Shown: one piece after another, positions 25,990-35,000 of the stretch | Layout of the letters: each line of letters opens with the position of its first letter | Position numbering within the stretch: position 1 is the stretch's first letter | Assembly (NCBI GenBank): GCA_015233565.1 | Contig: JADFXM010000045.1 | Location: forward strand, 1 to 60,447 | Reading direction: 5' to 3' | DNA: 60,447 bases | From: Candidatus Rifleibacteriota bacterium | Lineage (GTDB): Bacteria > Muiribacteriota > Ozemobacteria > Ozemobacterales > Ozemobacteraceae | Made by a program: the position numbers and the translations under genes | The notes under the pieces: model-generated | What the model saw: the letters and a program-made list of their open reading frames with translations, nothing else | Database searches by the model: none | Told to the model about the DNA's origin: nothing

Positions 25990-26349
25990 TCAAGAATGGT
26001 CTTTGATTTCGGCAATTTTGTTGTCATCGTTGACAAATACTACACGTGGATGATGTTTTGCTGCATCGCAACGATCAATCAATCCATATGTCACTATTAT
26101 CAGTTTGTCACCTGGAAGTGCAAGTCTTGCTGCAGCTCCGTTTAGAGCCACTTCACCCTCTTTTCCTTTTATTATATATGTGGAAAAACGTGCGCCATTA
26201 TTCACATTGTAAATATCGACTTTCTCAAAAACATCCATTTGGGCTGCTTCAATTAGTCGGGAACAAATTGAAACTGATCCCTCGTAGTTCAGATCAGCCC
26301 CTGTCGTGGTCACGCGATGAAGTTTGGATTTCATTACATGGATTAACAT
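25990..26349 (-). CDS. panD: Aspartate 1-decarboxylase precursor
   Basis: Makes beta-alanine from aspartate for pantothenate synthesis. The 119-residue proenzyme has the self-cleavage site Gly24-Ser25 (NYEGSVSI), which gives the pyruvoyl group, and the usual N-terminus MKSKLHRVTTTGADL. The catalytic environment TTTGADLNYEGS and the C-terminal NGAAARL line are intact. AGAGGTTTTT precedes the ATG. It is separated from coaX by 173 bp holding an ACTTAA-A-TTAAGT dyad (26407-26419), so it may have its own promoter. Confidence 0.96.
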   Translation of the reverse strand: MLIHVMKSKLHRVTTTGADLNYEGSVSICSRLIEAAQMDVFEKVDIYNVNNGARFSTYIIKGKEGEVALNGAAARLALPGDKLIIVTYGLIDRCDAAKHHPRVVFVNDDNKIAEIKDHS

Positions 26350-26406
26350 AAAAACCTCTTCTTTCGACTTTTCTAATTTTGTTTAAGTAGAATTTTTTGA
26401 CTTCTT

Positions 26407-26419
26407 ACTTAAATTAAGT
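26407..26419. promoter_or_regulatory. Dyad upstream of panD
   Basis: Perfect 6+1+6 palindrome ACTTAA-A-TTAAGT within the only sizeable gap of the pantothenate cluster. It could be an operator, but AT-rich dyads of this size also occur by chance. Confidence 0.25.
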
Positions 26420-26522
26420 TAGTCATTCGCCTTCCTATGGATCATGCTTATCATTTCCGGATTTTGTAAGTTCCGTTATTCCAACATTTGCCAGCAATTC
26501 AAGATTCCAAGAGGTGAAGGAG

Positions 26523-27311
26523 TCATGTAGACGAAACAATTGCAGGGTTCATCATAAGACAGTGATAAATTCCGTATAAAACCAAATCCGGAACATGTTC
26601 ATCAAAAACACCTGAATCTGCAAACATGCCAGCAAAACCTCCTGTGCCAAGCTTAATTAGCTTTTTTTCGCCAAAGCACTCCTGGGAAATTTTTCCCACC
26701 ATTTCCCTGATTGCTCCAAGTGTTCCGAAATATAATCCTGCCTGAATTCCTTCAATTGTGGAGCGCGCACAGGCCTTGGAAACCTTTACGATCTGCACGC
26801 TTGGAAGTCTGGCAGTATTTCGTTCAAGAGCCTCCATTGAAGTTCTGAGCCCTGGAATAATGGCACCACCAAGGAACTCTTTCTCCGCACTTACTGCAGA
26901 AAATGTAATTGCCGTCCCCATGTCAATTATTATCAAATCCCGTTCGGGAAAAGCATTTACTGCTGCAATGGAATTTGCAATTCGGTCAGGACCGAGTTCG
27001 TATGGATTCTTGTATTTTATCTTCAATCCGGTTTTTACACCGGGCTCTAGCACAAATGGTTGCGTGTTAAAATATCTTGAACAAGCGTTTTTCAAAGAAT
27101 GAATTATTTCCGGAACAACTGAAGAAAAGCCAATCTTCTTTATCAAAGCAGGATCTACACCATTTTCCTGCAATACAGAGCGCAGAAAAACACCATGTTC
27201 ATCCGAAGATACTTCTGTATTCGATCTTCTTCGAAAGCGCAATTTAAGCTTTCCATCTTCGAAAACTCCACCAAAAATCTGGCTATTACCGACATCAAGA
27301 CAAAGAATCAT
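26523..27311 (-). CDS. coaX: Type III pantothenate kinase
   Basis: Phosphorylates pantothenate, the first step from vitamin B5 to CoA. Length 262 residues, normal. Signatures are the ASKHA P-loop-like start MILCLDVGNSQIFGGVF, the pantothenate-side line GLKIKYKNPYELGPDRIAN, and IIIDMGTAITFSAV followed by FLGGAIIPG. Type III enzymes need a monovalent cation and resist CoA feedback (family knowledge). It overlaps the coaB stop by 4 nt (ATGA), indicating translational coupling. Confidence 0.95.
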   Translation of the reverse strand: MILCLDVGNSQIFGGVFEDGKLKLRFRRRSNTEVSSDEHGVFLRSVLQENGVDPALIKKIGFSSVVPEIIHSLKNACSRYFNTQPFVLEPGVKTGLKIKYKNPYELGPDRIANSIAAVNAFPERDLIIIDMGTAITFSAVSAEKEFLGGAIIPGLRTSMEALERNTARLPSVQIVKVSKACARSTIEGIQAGLYFGTLGAIREMVGKISQECFGEKKLIKLGTGGFAGMFADSGVFDEHVPDLVLYGIYHCLMMNPAIVSST

Positions 27312-28015
27312 TTTTTTTCTCCAATATCCCCGGAAAGAATTTCGAAAATTCCATGTGCAAGCTCTTCTTTAGTCGTAATGGATTTAATCAACTCTTTCCT
27401 GGAGTAAATCTTTGCACAGTGCCTGGTATTACTCATTTCTGAAAGATCATTCTGTACAACAAAATCAGCCGAACTGTGGCTGAACATTTTTTCAACAGCC
27501 TTGATTCTCTCACTTTCAGACGCGCAATTAGTCAACTTAAAGCCAAAAACACAAATTTCTTTGTTGGCGCTGTAGTTTTTTAAAAAATCAATGATTTTAA
27601 AATTTCTTTTCAGATGCAAGGAAATTTTGTCGGCGGAGTCAGAATCTATTTTCGTTGCCGATGCAGGTGCAAAACGTTTCTCTCCTATCTGAATAAAATC
27701 AATTGAAAAATCGCTGACTGCAGCAAGATGAATAACCGCAGCAAATTTTCTCTCTCCAAGAATTCTTTCTAACTGACTATTTAAACTCCGGAAGTCAGAA
27801 AATGTTTCATTTTGCGTCGCACAACTCGAAAAACAGCATCGATTCGAATGCAAACAATAAACCTTTAAACTTCGTTTTTGCAAATATTCGTAAATGAATG
27901 CTCCCGTAGAACCGGTGCTGAAATTCGTCAAAAACCTAACTCCGTCTATTGGTTCTTCTGTGCCACCAAACGTAATTAAAATCGGTAATCGCTGTTTTTC
28001 CGTCAATTGTGCCAT
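27308..28015 (-). CDS. coaB: Phosphopantothenoylcysteine synthetase (stand-alone CoaB)
   Basis: Joins 4'-phosphopantothenate to cysteine using a nucleotide triphosphate. Most bacteria fuse this to CoaC as Dfp/CoaBC; here it is a separate 235-residue protein. The family start ILITFGGTEEPIDGVRFLTN is clear, followed by STG and the dimerisation region; AAVSDFSID and SATKID correspond to the active-site stretches. CoaC is the next gene upstream, 15 bp away, so the two halves probably still work together. Divergence is moderate, but the assignment is secure from context. Confidence 0.9.
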   Translation of the reverse strand: MAQLTEKQRLPILITFGGTEEPIDGVRFLTNFSTGSTGAFIYEYLQKRSLKVYCLHSNRCCFSSCATQNETFSDFRSLNSQLERILGERKFAAVIHLAAVSDFSIDFIQIGEKRFAPASATKIDSDSADKISLHLKRNFKIIDFLKNYSANKEICVFGFKLTNCASESERIKAVEKMFSHSSADFVVQNDLSEMSNTRHCAKIYSRKELIKSITTKEELAHGIFEILSGDIGEKK

Positions 28016-28030
28016 AATCAGCTTATTCCA

Positions 28031-28657
28031 CTATTTTGTTCCCAAACATTTCATTATTTCCAATAGAATCTTTTCAGGTTCAAGAAGACGTCCTGGCCCT
28101 GAAGTTCCACAGGCAAGCCGGCCTTCGTCAGTCGGCAAAATGCGAACTCCCCAGGCTTCAAGCTTCTTGAGCGACTCCTGGGTAGCCGGGTGCAAAAACA
28201 TATTAGTATTCATAGCCGGTGCTATTAAATAGGGTTTTCGGAAATTGTTGGCCAGAAAAGTAGACCCGATAAGGTTGTCGGCTAATCCCGCCGCTAGAGC
28301 GTTGATCGTATTGGCAGTAGCCGGGCAAAGAATCAATAGATCCGCCCAGTCCGGAAGATCAATATGAGCACGTGGGAATCTGGTACCAAACATTTCTGTA
28401 ATTACCGCATTATCAGTCAAGCCTTCAAGGGTTGCTTTTCCGATAAACTTTAACGCAGCTTCGGATGCCAGCGTTCTTACCTGATTTCCGCTTTGCACTA
28501 ACTTGGAAATAACGATGCATGCTTTGTAGCACGCGATTGAGCCTGTAAGTTGGAAAAGAATGTTCTTTCCGTTGCAAATCCCAACTTCGGGAATTTTTTT
28601 TTCCGATTGGTTTATTTCCTGATTTTTATGTAAAAAAGACTTCTTAAGCTGGGACAT
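28031..28657 (-). CDS. coaC: Phosphopantothenoylcysteine decarboxylase (stand-alone CoaC)
   Basis: FMN-dependent decarboxylase giving 4'-phosphopantetheine. Key stretches are the flavin-binding start LFQLTGSIACYKAC, the catalytic His in RAHIDLPDWAD, the line PATANTINALAAGLADNL, the PAMN motif (APAMNTNMF) and the substrate-clamp cysteine in RLACGTSGPGRL. About 208 residues: the N-terminal half of a normal CoaBC as a free protein. The ATG chosen overlaps panC by 14 nt; a TTG two codons earlier is possible. Confidence 0.92.
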   Translation of the reverse strand: MSQLKKSFLHKNQEINQSEKKIPEVGICNGKNILFQLTGSIACYKACIVISKLVQSGNQVRTLASEAALKFIGKATLEGLTDNAVITEMFGTRFPRAHIDLPDWADLLILCPATANTINALAAGLADNLIGSTFLANNFRKPYLIAPAMNTNMFLHPATQESLKKLEAWGVRILPTDEGRLACGTSGPGRLLEPEKILLEIMKCLGTK

Positions 28658-29405
28658 TGTCAATCAATCTCACATTTTCAAGAAAAACAGCGCCAAGTCT
28701 TCTTCCAAAAAATTCTTCAATGTAGTCAACTTTAAAACCATTTTCCTCAAGATTTTTCCTGATTTCTTTCAATTCTTTACCCGAACTCAGTTCTTTGAAA
28801 AAAAGACCAGCTTTTTCACGACCTTCTGCTGAAAGCCTTTCATTGCGTGAACTCATCGCTAATCCGTTTTCCTCTCTAATTATTGGACAAGGAACAACCT
28901 GGATGTTCATAAAAAAGCTATCAACCATTTCCTTGATCAGAAGGAATTGTTGATAGTCCTTTTCTCCAAAGTAAGCCCGAGTTGGTCCGACCAAATTAAA
29001 AAGTTTCATTACTACGGTAAGAACTCCCTCAAAATGTCCCGGTCGGCTCGCGCCACAAAGTATTCCACTCAAATGATTTTCGGACACCCTGAATTTATAA
29101 CCATCTGCGTAGATTTCATCGTATTTGGGATAAATCAAAAAATCAGCCCCGGCAGCTTTAAGCAATTCGTAGTCGCCTTTGAAGGTGCGAGGATAATTCT
29201 TCAAATCGTTTGGATCATTAAATTGTGTGGGATTAACAAAAATGCTTACAACAGTGATCGGATTCTCAAATCGACTTCTTTCCACCAGCGAAACGTGACC
29301 TTGATGTAGCGCTCCCATGGTGGGAACAAAGCCAATTTTCCCTCTTCGGAATTTTTTCCTGAAAGCAATCCACTTTGAAAGCGAGTCAAATACAATAGTT
29401 TTCAT
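28644..29405 (-). CDS. panC: Pantothenate synthetase
   Basis: Condenses pantoate and beta-alanine with ATP. The nucleotidyltransferase HIGH-type motif is FVPTMGALHQGHVSLVERS, the pantoate region SIFVNPTQFNDPNDL, and the later signatures GHFEGVLTVV, RAYFGEKDYQQ and MSSRNERLS (KMSKS-like). Its 253 residues are slightly short compared with about 280, mainly in the C-terminal dimer part. It starts within the panB stop (4-nt overlap). Confidence 0.96.
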   Translation of the reverse strand: MKTIVFDSLSKWIAFRKKFRRGKIGFVPTMGALHQGHVSLVERSRFENPITVVSIFVNPTQFNDPNDLKNYPRTFKGDYELLKAAGADFLIYPKYDEIYADGYKFRVSENHLSGILCGASRPGHFEGVLTVVMKLFNLVGPTRAYFGEKDYQQFLLIKEMVDSFFMNIQVVPCPIIREENGLAMSSRNERLSAEGREKAGLFFKELSSGKELKEIRKNLEENGFKVDYIEEFFGRRLGAVFLENVRLIDNVPA

Positions 29406-30196
29406 GAATAACTCTCGCTTTTATCAGGAAATGTTCGGCTTTTGACAGCTTCGGAATATTTATTCAGAGCTTCAGAAATCAAATTTTCACCTTCAAGGAA
29501 GGTTCGCAGAAACTTCGGTTTGAAAGATAGATCCATCCCCAACATATCTTGCAGCACAAGTATTTGCCCGTCCACATCAGGTCCCGCTCCAATTCCAATT
29601 GTCGGAATAGAAAGGCACCTGGTTACCTCTCCAGCGAGATCTTGAGGGACACATTCCAAAACAATTGAAAAAACTCCAATTTGTTCAAGTCTTCTGGCAC
29701 ATTGCACCAAATGATGCTGGGCATCAGACTCAACAGCCTGAACCTTGTAACCTCCAAAAGCGTGGATCGATTGAGGAGTCAAACCTAAATGCCCCATTAC
29801 CGGAATTCCAGACTGTATAAGGTGGATAATCACATCTTCATGACCATCCAATCCTTCGATTTTTACCGCTGCAGCACCGGCCCTGCAAAGGGTTCCGGCA
29901 TTTTCAACAGCATCTGCAATTCCCTTGCGAACGGAAAGAAACGGCATATCCGCCACAATTAATTTCTCAGGAGCGCCTTTAACAACCGCATTTGTATGCA
30001 AAGCCATTAGGTTAATATCAGCAGGAATAGTTGTAGAATGCCCATGCATCACCATCGCCAAGCTATCTCCAACTAAAATTGCATCTACATCAGACTTATT
30101 TATAATTTTTGCAGACCAGTAATCATAACTTGTAACCATTGAAATTCTACGTTTTTCAGCTTTCATTCTGGTGAAATCAATTACTGTTTTTGCCAT
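29402..30196 (-). CDS. panB: 3-methyl-2-oxobutanoate hydroxymethyltransferase
   Basis: Makes ketopantoate from alpha-ketoisovalerate and methylene-tetrahydrofolate. Typical lines are MVTSYDYWSAKIINKSDVD, ILVGDSLAMVMHGHSTT (metal Asp), VADMPFLS, AAAVKIEG, PVMGHLGLTPQS and IPTIGIGAG with the conserved Glu in VLECVP. The ATG at MAKTVIDF has GGGAGAACAAAT directly upstream and yields 264 residues, the usual length. A 14-codon upstream extension inside the DUF2520 gene lacks such a site. Overlaps the preceding gene by 20 nt. Confidence 0.96.
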   Translation of the reverse strand: MAKTVIDFTRMKAEKRRISMVTSYDYWSAKIINKSDVDAILVGDSLAMVMHGHSTTIPADINLMALHTNAVVKGAPEKLIVADMPFLSVRKGIADAVENAGTLCRAGAAAVKIEGLDGHEDVIIHLIQSGIPVMGHLGLTPQSIHAFGGYKVQAVESDAQHHLVQCARRLEQIGVFSIVLECVPQDLAGEVTRCLSIPTIGIGAGPDVDGQILVLQDMLGMDLSFKPKFLRTFLEGENLISEALNKYSEAVKSRTFPDKSESYS

Positions 30197-30938
30197 ATTT
30201 GTTCTCCCGATTGTTTTCAAAAAGTCCCGCAAAGGCAAGATAGATTTTCTGAAATTCGTCGTTTTGCAGCGATTTCAGATTTTTTTCAATCACTTTATAG
30301 TCGCCTCTCGCAAAAGGGCCCGTCAATGCCTCACGGAAATTGCCAACCAGGTTTTCAACAACCTTTTGCAAATAGAGAAAAGCGGCTTCTGGGGGAATTC
30401 TCAATTTTTCTTCAAAGTCTCTGAAAAGTTTTTGCCACAAAATACTGGTAAAATTCCCCGCCATAACACATAAAGCATGATAAAAAGGTTTCATTTCTGA
30501 ATCAATGTAATAAACTGGGTTCTTTAAGTTGGGAAAAAGATCTTCAAATCGACTTTTTCCTTTTTCACAAACAAATGGTATCCTGGAAAAAGTATCCAAA
30601 TCATATATTTCATTTGAAAAAGTCATCAGAGGGTGGGCACCCTGAACTCCTTCAATTGACAGGCAACCCGAAAAGTGCACAAGAGTTGATTTGGGAAAAG
30701 AATGAAGATTCTTTTCTATAAAATCACTTATCTGGTCATCGGAAATAAGGACGAGCAAAACATCACATTCTGCGAATTTCGCTTCGATTTCCGCCCGAGC
30801 CACTCCTCGGCCACTTATTGTCGTAAAATCAAGGCCCAGAAGTTGAAAGTATTTCGCAAAATGTCTTGAAACCCTGCCAGAGCCAACTATGCCATATTTG
30901 CAGGGAGATAAATCCCTTTTACAAGGTACCTGTCGCAT
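30177..30938 (-). CDS. Rossmann-fold/DUF2520 protein, candidate ketopantoate reductase
   Basis: A 253-residue protein with a nucleotide-binding Rossmann start YGIVGSGRVSRHFAKYF (G-x-G-x-x-x-x-H), a beta-strand line CDVLLVLISDDQI and LVHFSGCLS. The helical C-terminal half (about 135-250, e.g. ALCVMAGNFTSILW) fits DUF2520. In fold this parallels 6-phosphogluconate dehydrogenase-like ketopantoate reductases. No panE or ilvC is in the window, and this gene heads the panB-panC operon, so I infer the missing reductase step, similar in idea to the PanG enzyme described in Francisella. The ATG at 30938 has AAAGGA at good distance. The longer start at 30956 would begin only a few bases after the predicted transcription start. 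Confidence 0.7.
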   Translation of the reverse strand: MRQVPCKRDLSPCKYGIVGSGRVSRHFAKYFQLLGLDFTTISGRGVARAEIEAKFAECDVLLVLISDDQISDFIEKNLHSFPKSTLVHFSGCLSIEGVQGAHPLMTFSNEIYDLDTFSRIPFVCEKGKSRFEDLFPNLKNPVYYIDSEMKPFYHALCVMAGNFTSILWQKLFRDFEEKLRIPPEAAFLYLQKVVENLVGNFREALTGPFARGDYKVIEKNLKSLQNDEFQKIYLAFAGLFENNRENKYGKNSN

Positions 30939-30967
30939 CGGATCAAGTCCTTTCATGGAATTACTCT

Positions 30968-30996
30968 TTTATACTCCAATTTCACTCATTTTGCAA
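30968..30996 (-). promoter_or_regulatory. Promoter of the pantothenate/CoA operon
   Basis: Minus strand: -35 TTGCAA (30991-30996), 17-bp spacer, -10 TATAAA (30968-30973). Transcription would start about 30961, giving a short leader before the ATG at 30938. Confidence 0.6.
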
Positions 30997-31099
30997 CATT
31001 TTTTTTTGATATGATTTAAAAAATCAAGGATTAAAGCATCTAACGGGAGAAAATATTTTTTTGCGCTGCAAAAAAAGTTTCAAGCGCTTCGGTTAAAAA

Positions 31100-31137
31100 C
31101 ACAAAACGCGTAAACTATCAAGTTTACGCGTTTTGTG
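31100..31137 (-). terminator. Terminator after the basic secreted protein gene
   Basis: Perfect 17-bp stem CACAAAACGCGTAAACT with a 4-nt loop, followed on the minus strand by TTTTT. It lies 19 bp beyond the stop of the gene at 31156. Confidence 0.85.
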
Positions 31138-31155
31138 AAAATTAAATTTATTACA

Positions 31156-31728
31156 TCAGAATTTTTGAGGCATTACTGGGTCAACAGCCGGAAGCGAGCT
31201 ACCCGATGGAGTTGAGGGCCCGGTTGGAGATTGAGGAGTAAACGAATCGCCACCGCCATTAAATCCTTGGCTGGAGCCATCGTTTGCAGTGCTAGGAGTG
31301 CCGCTCACATCACCGATCCCTGTAACACCAGCCCCTGGAGTGCCTGTTCCAGTGGTTCCACCTGGAGTTCCGCCAGATTTTTTGTGTCTAATAATTCTTC
31401 TGAAGTGGCCGCTGGTGTGATGCTTGTTTCCTTTTTTATAATGACCTTCTACCCAGGTATATTTCTTTTTGCCGGTAAGAGCGGTTTTTACATTTACCGC
31501 CCCATCCATTACTTTGTTCGTGACTGAACATCCAGCATTTACAATACCTCGGTGAACCTTTTTGCAGGTTCTATTGAAGTTTCTTTTGACCGTTCGTGAG
31601 ATTCGGGTGAAAATTCCAACCTTTTTATGCCGGCCTTTGGCTTCAGCGGACCTAAATTCCCCGAAAAGGGTAATGAAAGCAATTACGGCTAACATGAGAG
31701 TGAAATTTCTAATAATTGCACTTTTCAT
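31156..31728 (-). CDS. Basic secreted protein with Gly/Pro/Ser tail
   Basis: A 190-residue exported protein. The signal peptide ends near residue 30 (FRSAEA-KGR). Residues 30-118 are strongly basic (KRNFNRTCKKVHRG; KKYTWVEGHYKKGNKHHTS). The YTWVEGHY...GHF part resembles the short W/Y-x-x-G-x-W motif of small cell-envelope proteins. Residues 119-190 are Gly, Thr, Pro and Ser-rich and probably disordered. Function unknown. GGAGGAAAAAT precedes the ATG, and a strong terminator closes the gene, so it is transcribed alone. Confidence 0.7.
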   Translation of the reverse strand: MKSAIIRNFTLMLAVIAFITLFGEFRSAEAKGRHKKVGIFTRISRTVKRNFNRTCKKVHRGIVNAGCSVTNKVMDGAVNVKTALTGKKKYTWVEGHYKKGNKHHTSGHFRRIIRHKKSGGTPGGTTGTGTPGAGVTGIGDVSGTPSTANDGSSQGFNGGGDSFTPQSPTGPSTPSGSSLPAVDPVMPQKF

Positions 31729-31761
31729 ATTTTTCCTCCATTTTTATTTCCTAATAATTTT

Positions 31762-31767
31762 ATTATA
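31762..31767 (-). promoter_or_regulatory. -10 element for the basic secreted protein
   Basis: TATAAT on the minus strand, about 34 nt before the ATG; the region 17 bp upstream (GTTACG) is a poor -35. Confidence 0.3.
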
Positions 31768-31813
31768 GGAATTTTTTGAAAAAAACGTAACCGTACAACA
31801 AAAAAAAATAAAA

Positions 31814-31838
31814 AAATCCGGATTATTTTTCCGGATTT
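31814..31838 (-). terminator. Terminator downstream of the HEAT-CheR gene
   Basis: AAATCCGG and CCGGATTT flank a 9-nt loop, with long T runs on both sides, so it can act in both directions. It lies about 200 bp after the HEAT-CheR stop; the bases in between hold nothing I recognise. Confidence 0.7.
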
Positions 31839-32038
31839 TCTAATTTTTTTATCTCAATTTGCATCATCTAAATCATTCAAGAACCTTGTAAACAACTTTT
31901 AATTAACGTTCACATTCTCGGCTCTAATCAAAGCACTTGATCTGATTACTTCCAAACAATCGCTTATCAAAAAGCAGCTCCTTCGCCTCGTTAATAATGA
32001 CACACTTCATCCATAAGCGATTGTTTATGCTTACTTTC

Positions 32039-35000
32039 CTACATCTTACGATATGCAACAACCTTTTCATGGGTTTGTAATTTGTAAGCTTTAGTAACAT
32101 TATAGAGAGATTCTTTTCCAGCTATGAATAATGTTCCGCCAGGAGCAAGAACATTATAAATATTTTCAGCCAACTTTTCCTTTTCTTTCTGGGAAAATAC
32201 TGAGAAAACATTCCGGCAGATAACTACATCGAATGTTCCTTGATCATCCATTTCTTTTGTAGAGCTAAGATTCATGTAGCGAAATTCAACCATATTTTTA
32301 ACTTCGTCCTTGATTCTTAGATCACCTCTGTCATCTTCAAAATACAGATCAATAAATTTTCGATCAACATTTCTAAGTATTTCACGTTTGTAAATTCCGC
32401 GTTTTGCCGTGTTCAAACAAATATGTGAAATGTCAACTCCGGTAACAGAGATTTTTATTTTATCTGAATGAACATCTTCAAGAATACTCATCGCAATGGA
32501 ATAAGATTCGGGGCCATAAGAACAACCTGCTGACAAAATTCGAATATTTTGAACTCCGGAATTTATTCGTTCCTTGATCAATTCTGGAATAATCGTTTTA
32601 ACAAGAACTTTATTTTGGTCAGGTTCACCGAAAAACCCGGTCATCGGATCAGTAATGGAATCATGAAGAGCTACCAAGAGATTTTGGTCGTCAGACCCAT
32701 ATTTCAATGAATGATAATATTCAATCCAATTGGAAATATTAAATCTTTCAAGATTTCTGGACAATTTTGCTTCGATTTCGTTCTTTCCGAGAAGTTCGAT
32801 TCCACATTTTTCAGAAATAATATGGGTTAAAAGGAAAGTCTCTTCACAGCTGATTCCAGGCTCCTGTTTAAGAGTCTTCAGCTGCTGAATTCTTCGCCAT
32901 TCCCTGGGAGCTGTAACTGCCTTCATTACCTTCTCAAGCATCGGGCAGACATTCTCTCTAAAACTCACCATGAAGTAAGCCTTAATCCACGGGTTAAAGA
33001 GAAAAATTTTCTGGAGTTTCTGATCAAGGCCGCCACATTCACTCTCATCAAATTTCAGGAAAAACTTGATTGCAGCAATCACTAAATCGTTATCTTCATT
33101 CTCCAAAAGTGTTCGGGCAATTTCAAAAGCCTTTTTGTTTCTGATGTTTCCGAGTGCTAAAAGAGCTTTTGCCCTTACTCCATTATTTGAATCTTTCTCC
33201 ACGACTTTTATAAGGGCATCGACGGATTTTTGACTTTTCAGCTTTCCAAGCGCTTTAACAACTTGATATCTGACTTCCCAGTTTTTATGTTCCAGGGATT
33301 TCTGTAAAGTGACATCGAGGGAAGAATCATTAAGTTCAGACAAAGCTTCCACTGCCAACTTGGCAACAACTGAATTTGAATCGTTAAGGAGCGGAATAAA
33401 AAACGGCTTCAACTCTTTACTTTTGAAAACCCTTAGTGCCGAAAGAGCTGCACGTCTGATCTGCCAATCTTCGTTTTTCAAGAGTTCTCTTAGCGGGAAG
33501 ATTGCTTTCAGGTCTTTCATCTTCTCTAGAGACTGACAAGCATTTACAACAACACGCCATTCTCGATCAGAAAGCCGTTTGATCAAACTTTCAACAGCTG
33601 GAGCTGGGTCACATTCCCAAATTGTCTTTGCAAGTGTTTCTCTGATTCGAGAGTTTTCACCATCGAGGAAATCTATTATTCTTTTGGTAATATCCTTATC
33701 TTTTCTCAGAGCAAGAGTGCTTGAAATAGCTTCTCTGACATCGCCATAGGGTTCATTTACAATGCGATCAAAAAGAGGTTCAATCACTTCTCTGGATTGA
33801 GTTTCGGCAAGAGCCCAAGCGGCTTCACGCCTGACATGACCGTTTAAATCCTTCAAAGCGCCAATAATAGCAGGGATCGCGCCATCAAAGCTGATCATCT
33901 TTTTCAGCCCAAGAACCGCAAATCTCCTAACTTGTTCATCTATGTCTTTCAACATTCCTTTCAGAGCTTCAAAAGAAACATTTGAAACATTGTTGGAAAG
34001 AACTTTTGCAACACCTTGTCTGACCATGTCTTCAACATGATTGACCAATTGAACAACAATTTTTGGAATTTCAGCGTGAGGGAATTTTTCAAGGAATTCC
34101 AAAAGCTTGATCTGAACAATAAACCCTGAGGTCTGAAGTCTGCCCAAAGCCGTGCGAACTGCCGTTTCACCTAACTTCATCAAAGCATTGAAGGCAATTT
34201 TTACAATTGCCGCATCTGAATTATCAAGTGCATTTATAAAAGAATTCGCATATTGTTCATCTTTTAAGGCTGATGCAACATTAAGGATATGTGGGTATTC
34301 CGCAGAATCGACTTGTTCAAGAAGCGGGGAAATAATTGGGTGGAAAGTGCTTCTATCAAGCTTGGCAATTGAACCGGGATTGACTTCTTCAATTTGTGAA
34401 AGAGATTTGATGATAAGCCTTCTTGTTCCGGCGTCTTCTTCTTTCTGAAGTTTCTTCAGAAGAGGAGCAACAAACCGGGAATCTTCCATGGCACCCATAG
34501 CTCCAATGCCGGAAAAAGACTCAAGAACATCTTCTGAATCAAGCGCGCTCATCATTACGGGAAAAGCATCATCTACAGCAATGTTTCCCAGAGCTTCAAG
34601 GATTGAATACTTCAGGATGTCAAATTGGTGATATGTGTTAATAAGAGTTTTTACGGATTTTGGATCCTGGATTTTTCCTAAAGCTTCTATTGCTGTTGTT
34701 TTTACGTTGTCATCCTCATGTGAAACTCGATTCAAAATCGCAGTTGAAGCAATAGGAGAACCAATATTTCCAAGAACTACAAGAATCTGAATCAGCTCAT
34801 CTATATCCTGAGCTTTTTCAAGTGCCTCAAGAAGTCGTTCAACAGCTTTAGCTCCGTGGCTTTTAAGAACCGACATTCCAGCGTTCCTGGAATTCAAATC
34901 CGAACCTCGAATTACTGGAAGAAGTGCATCAACAACCATTTCATGAGGGAAATGAATTAAAGATTCAAGAGCTGTGTTCTGCACCCCTTTATTCGGATCT

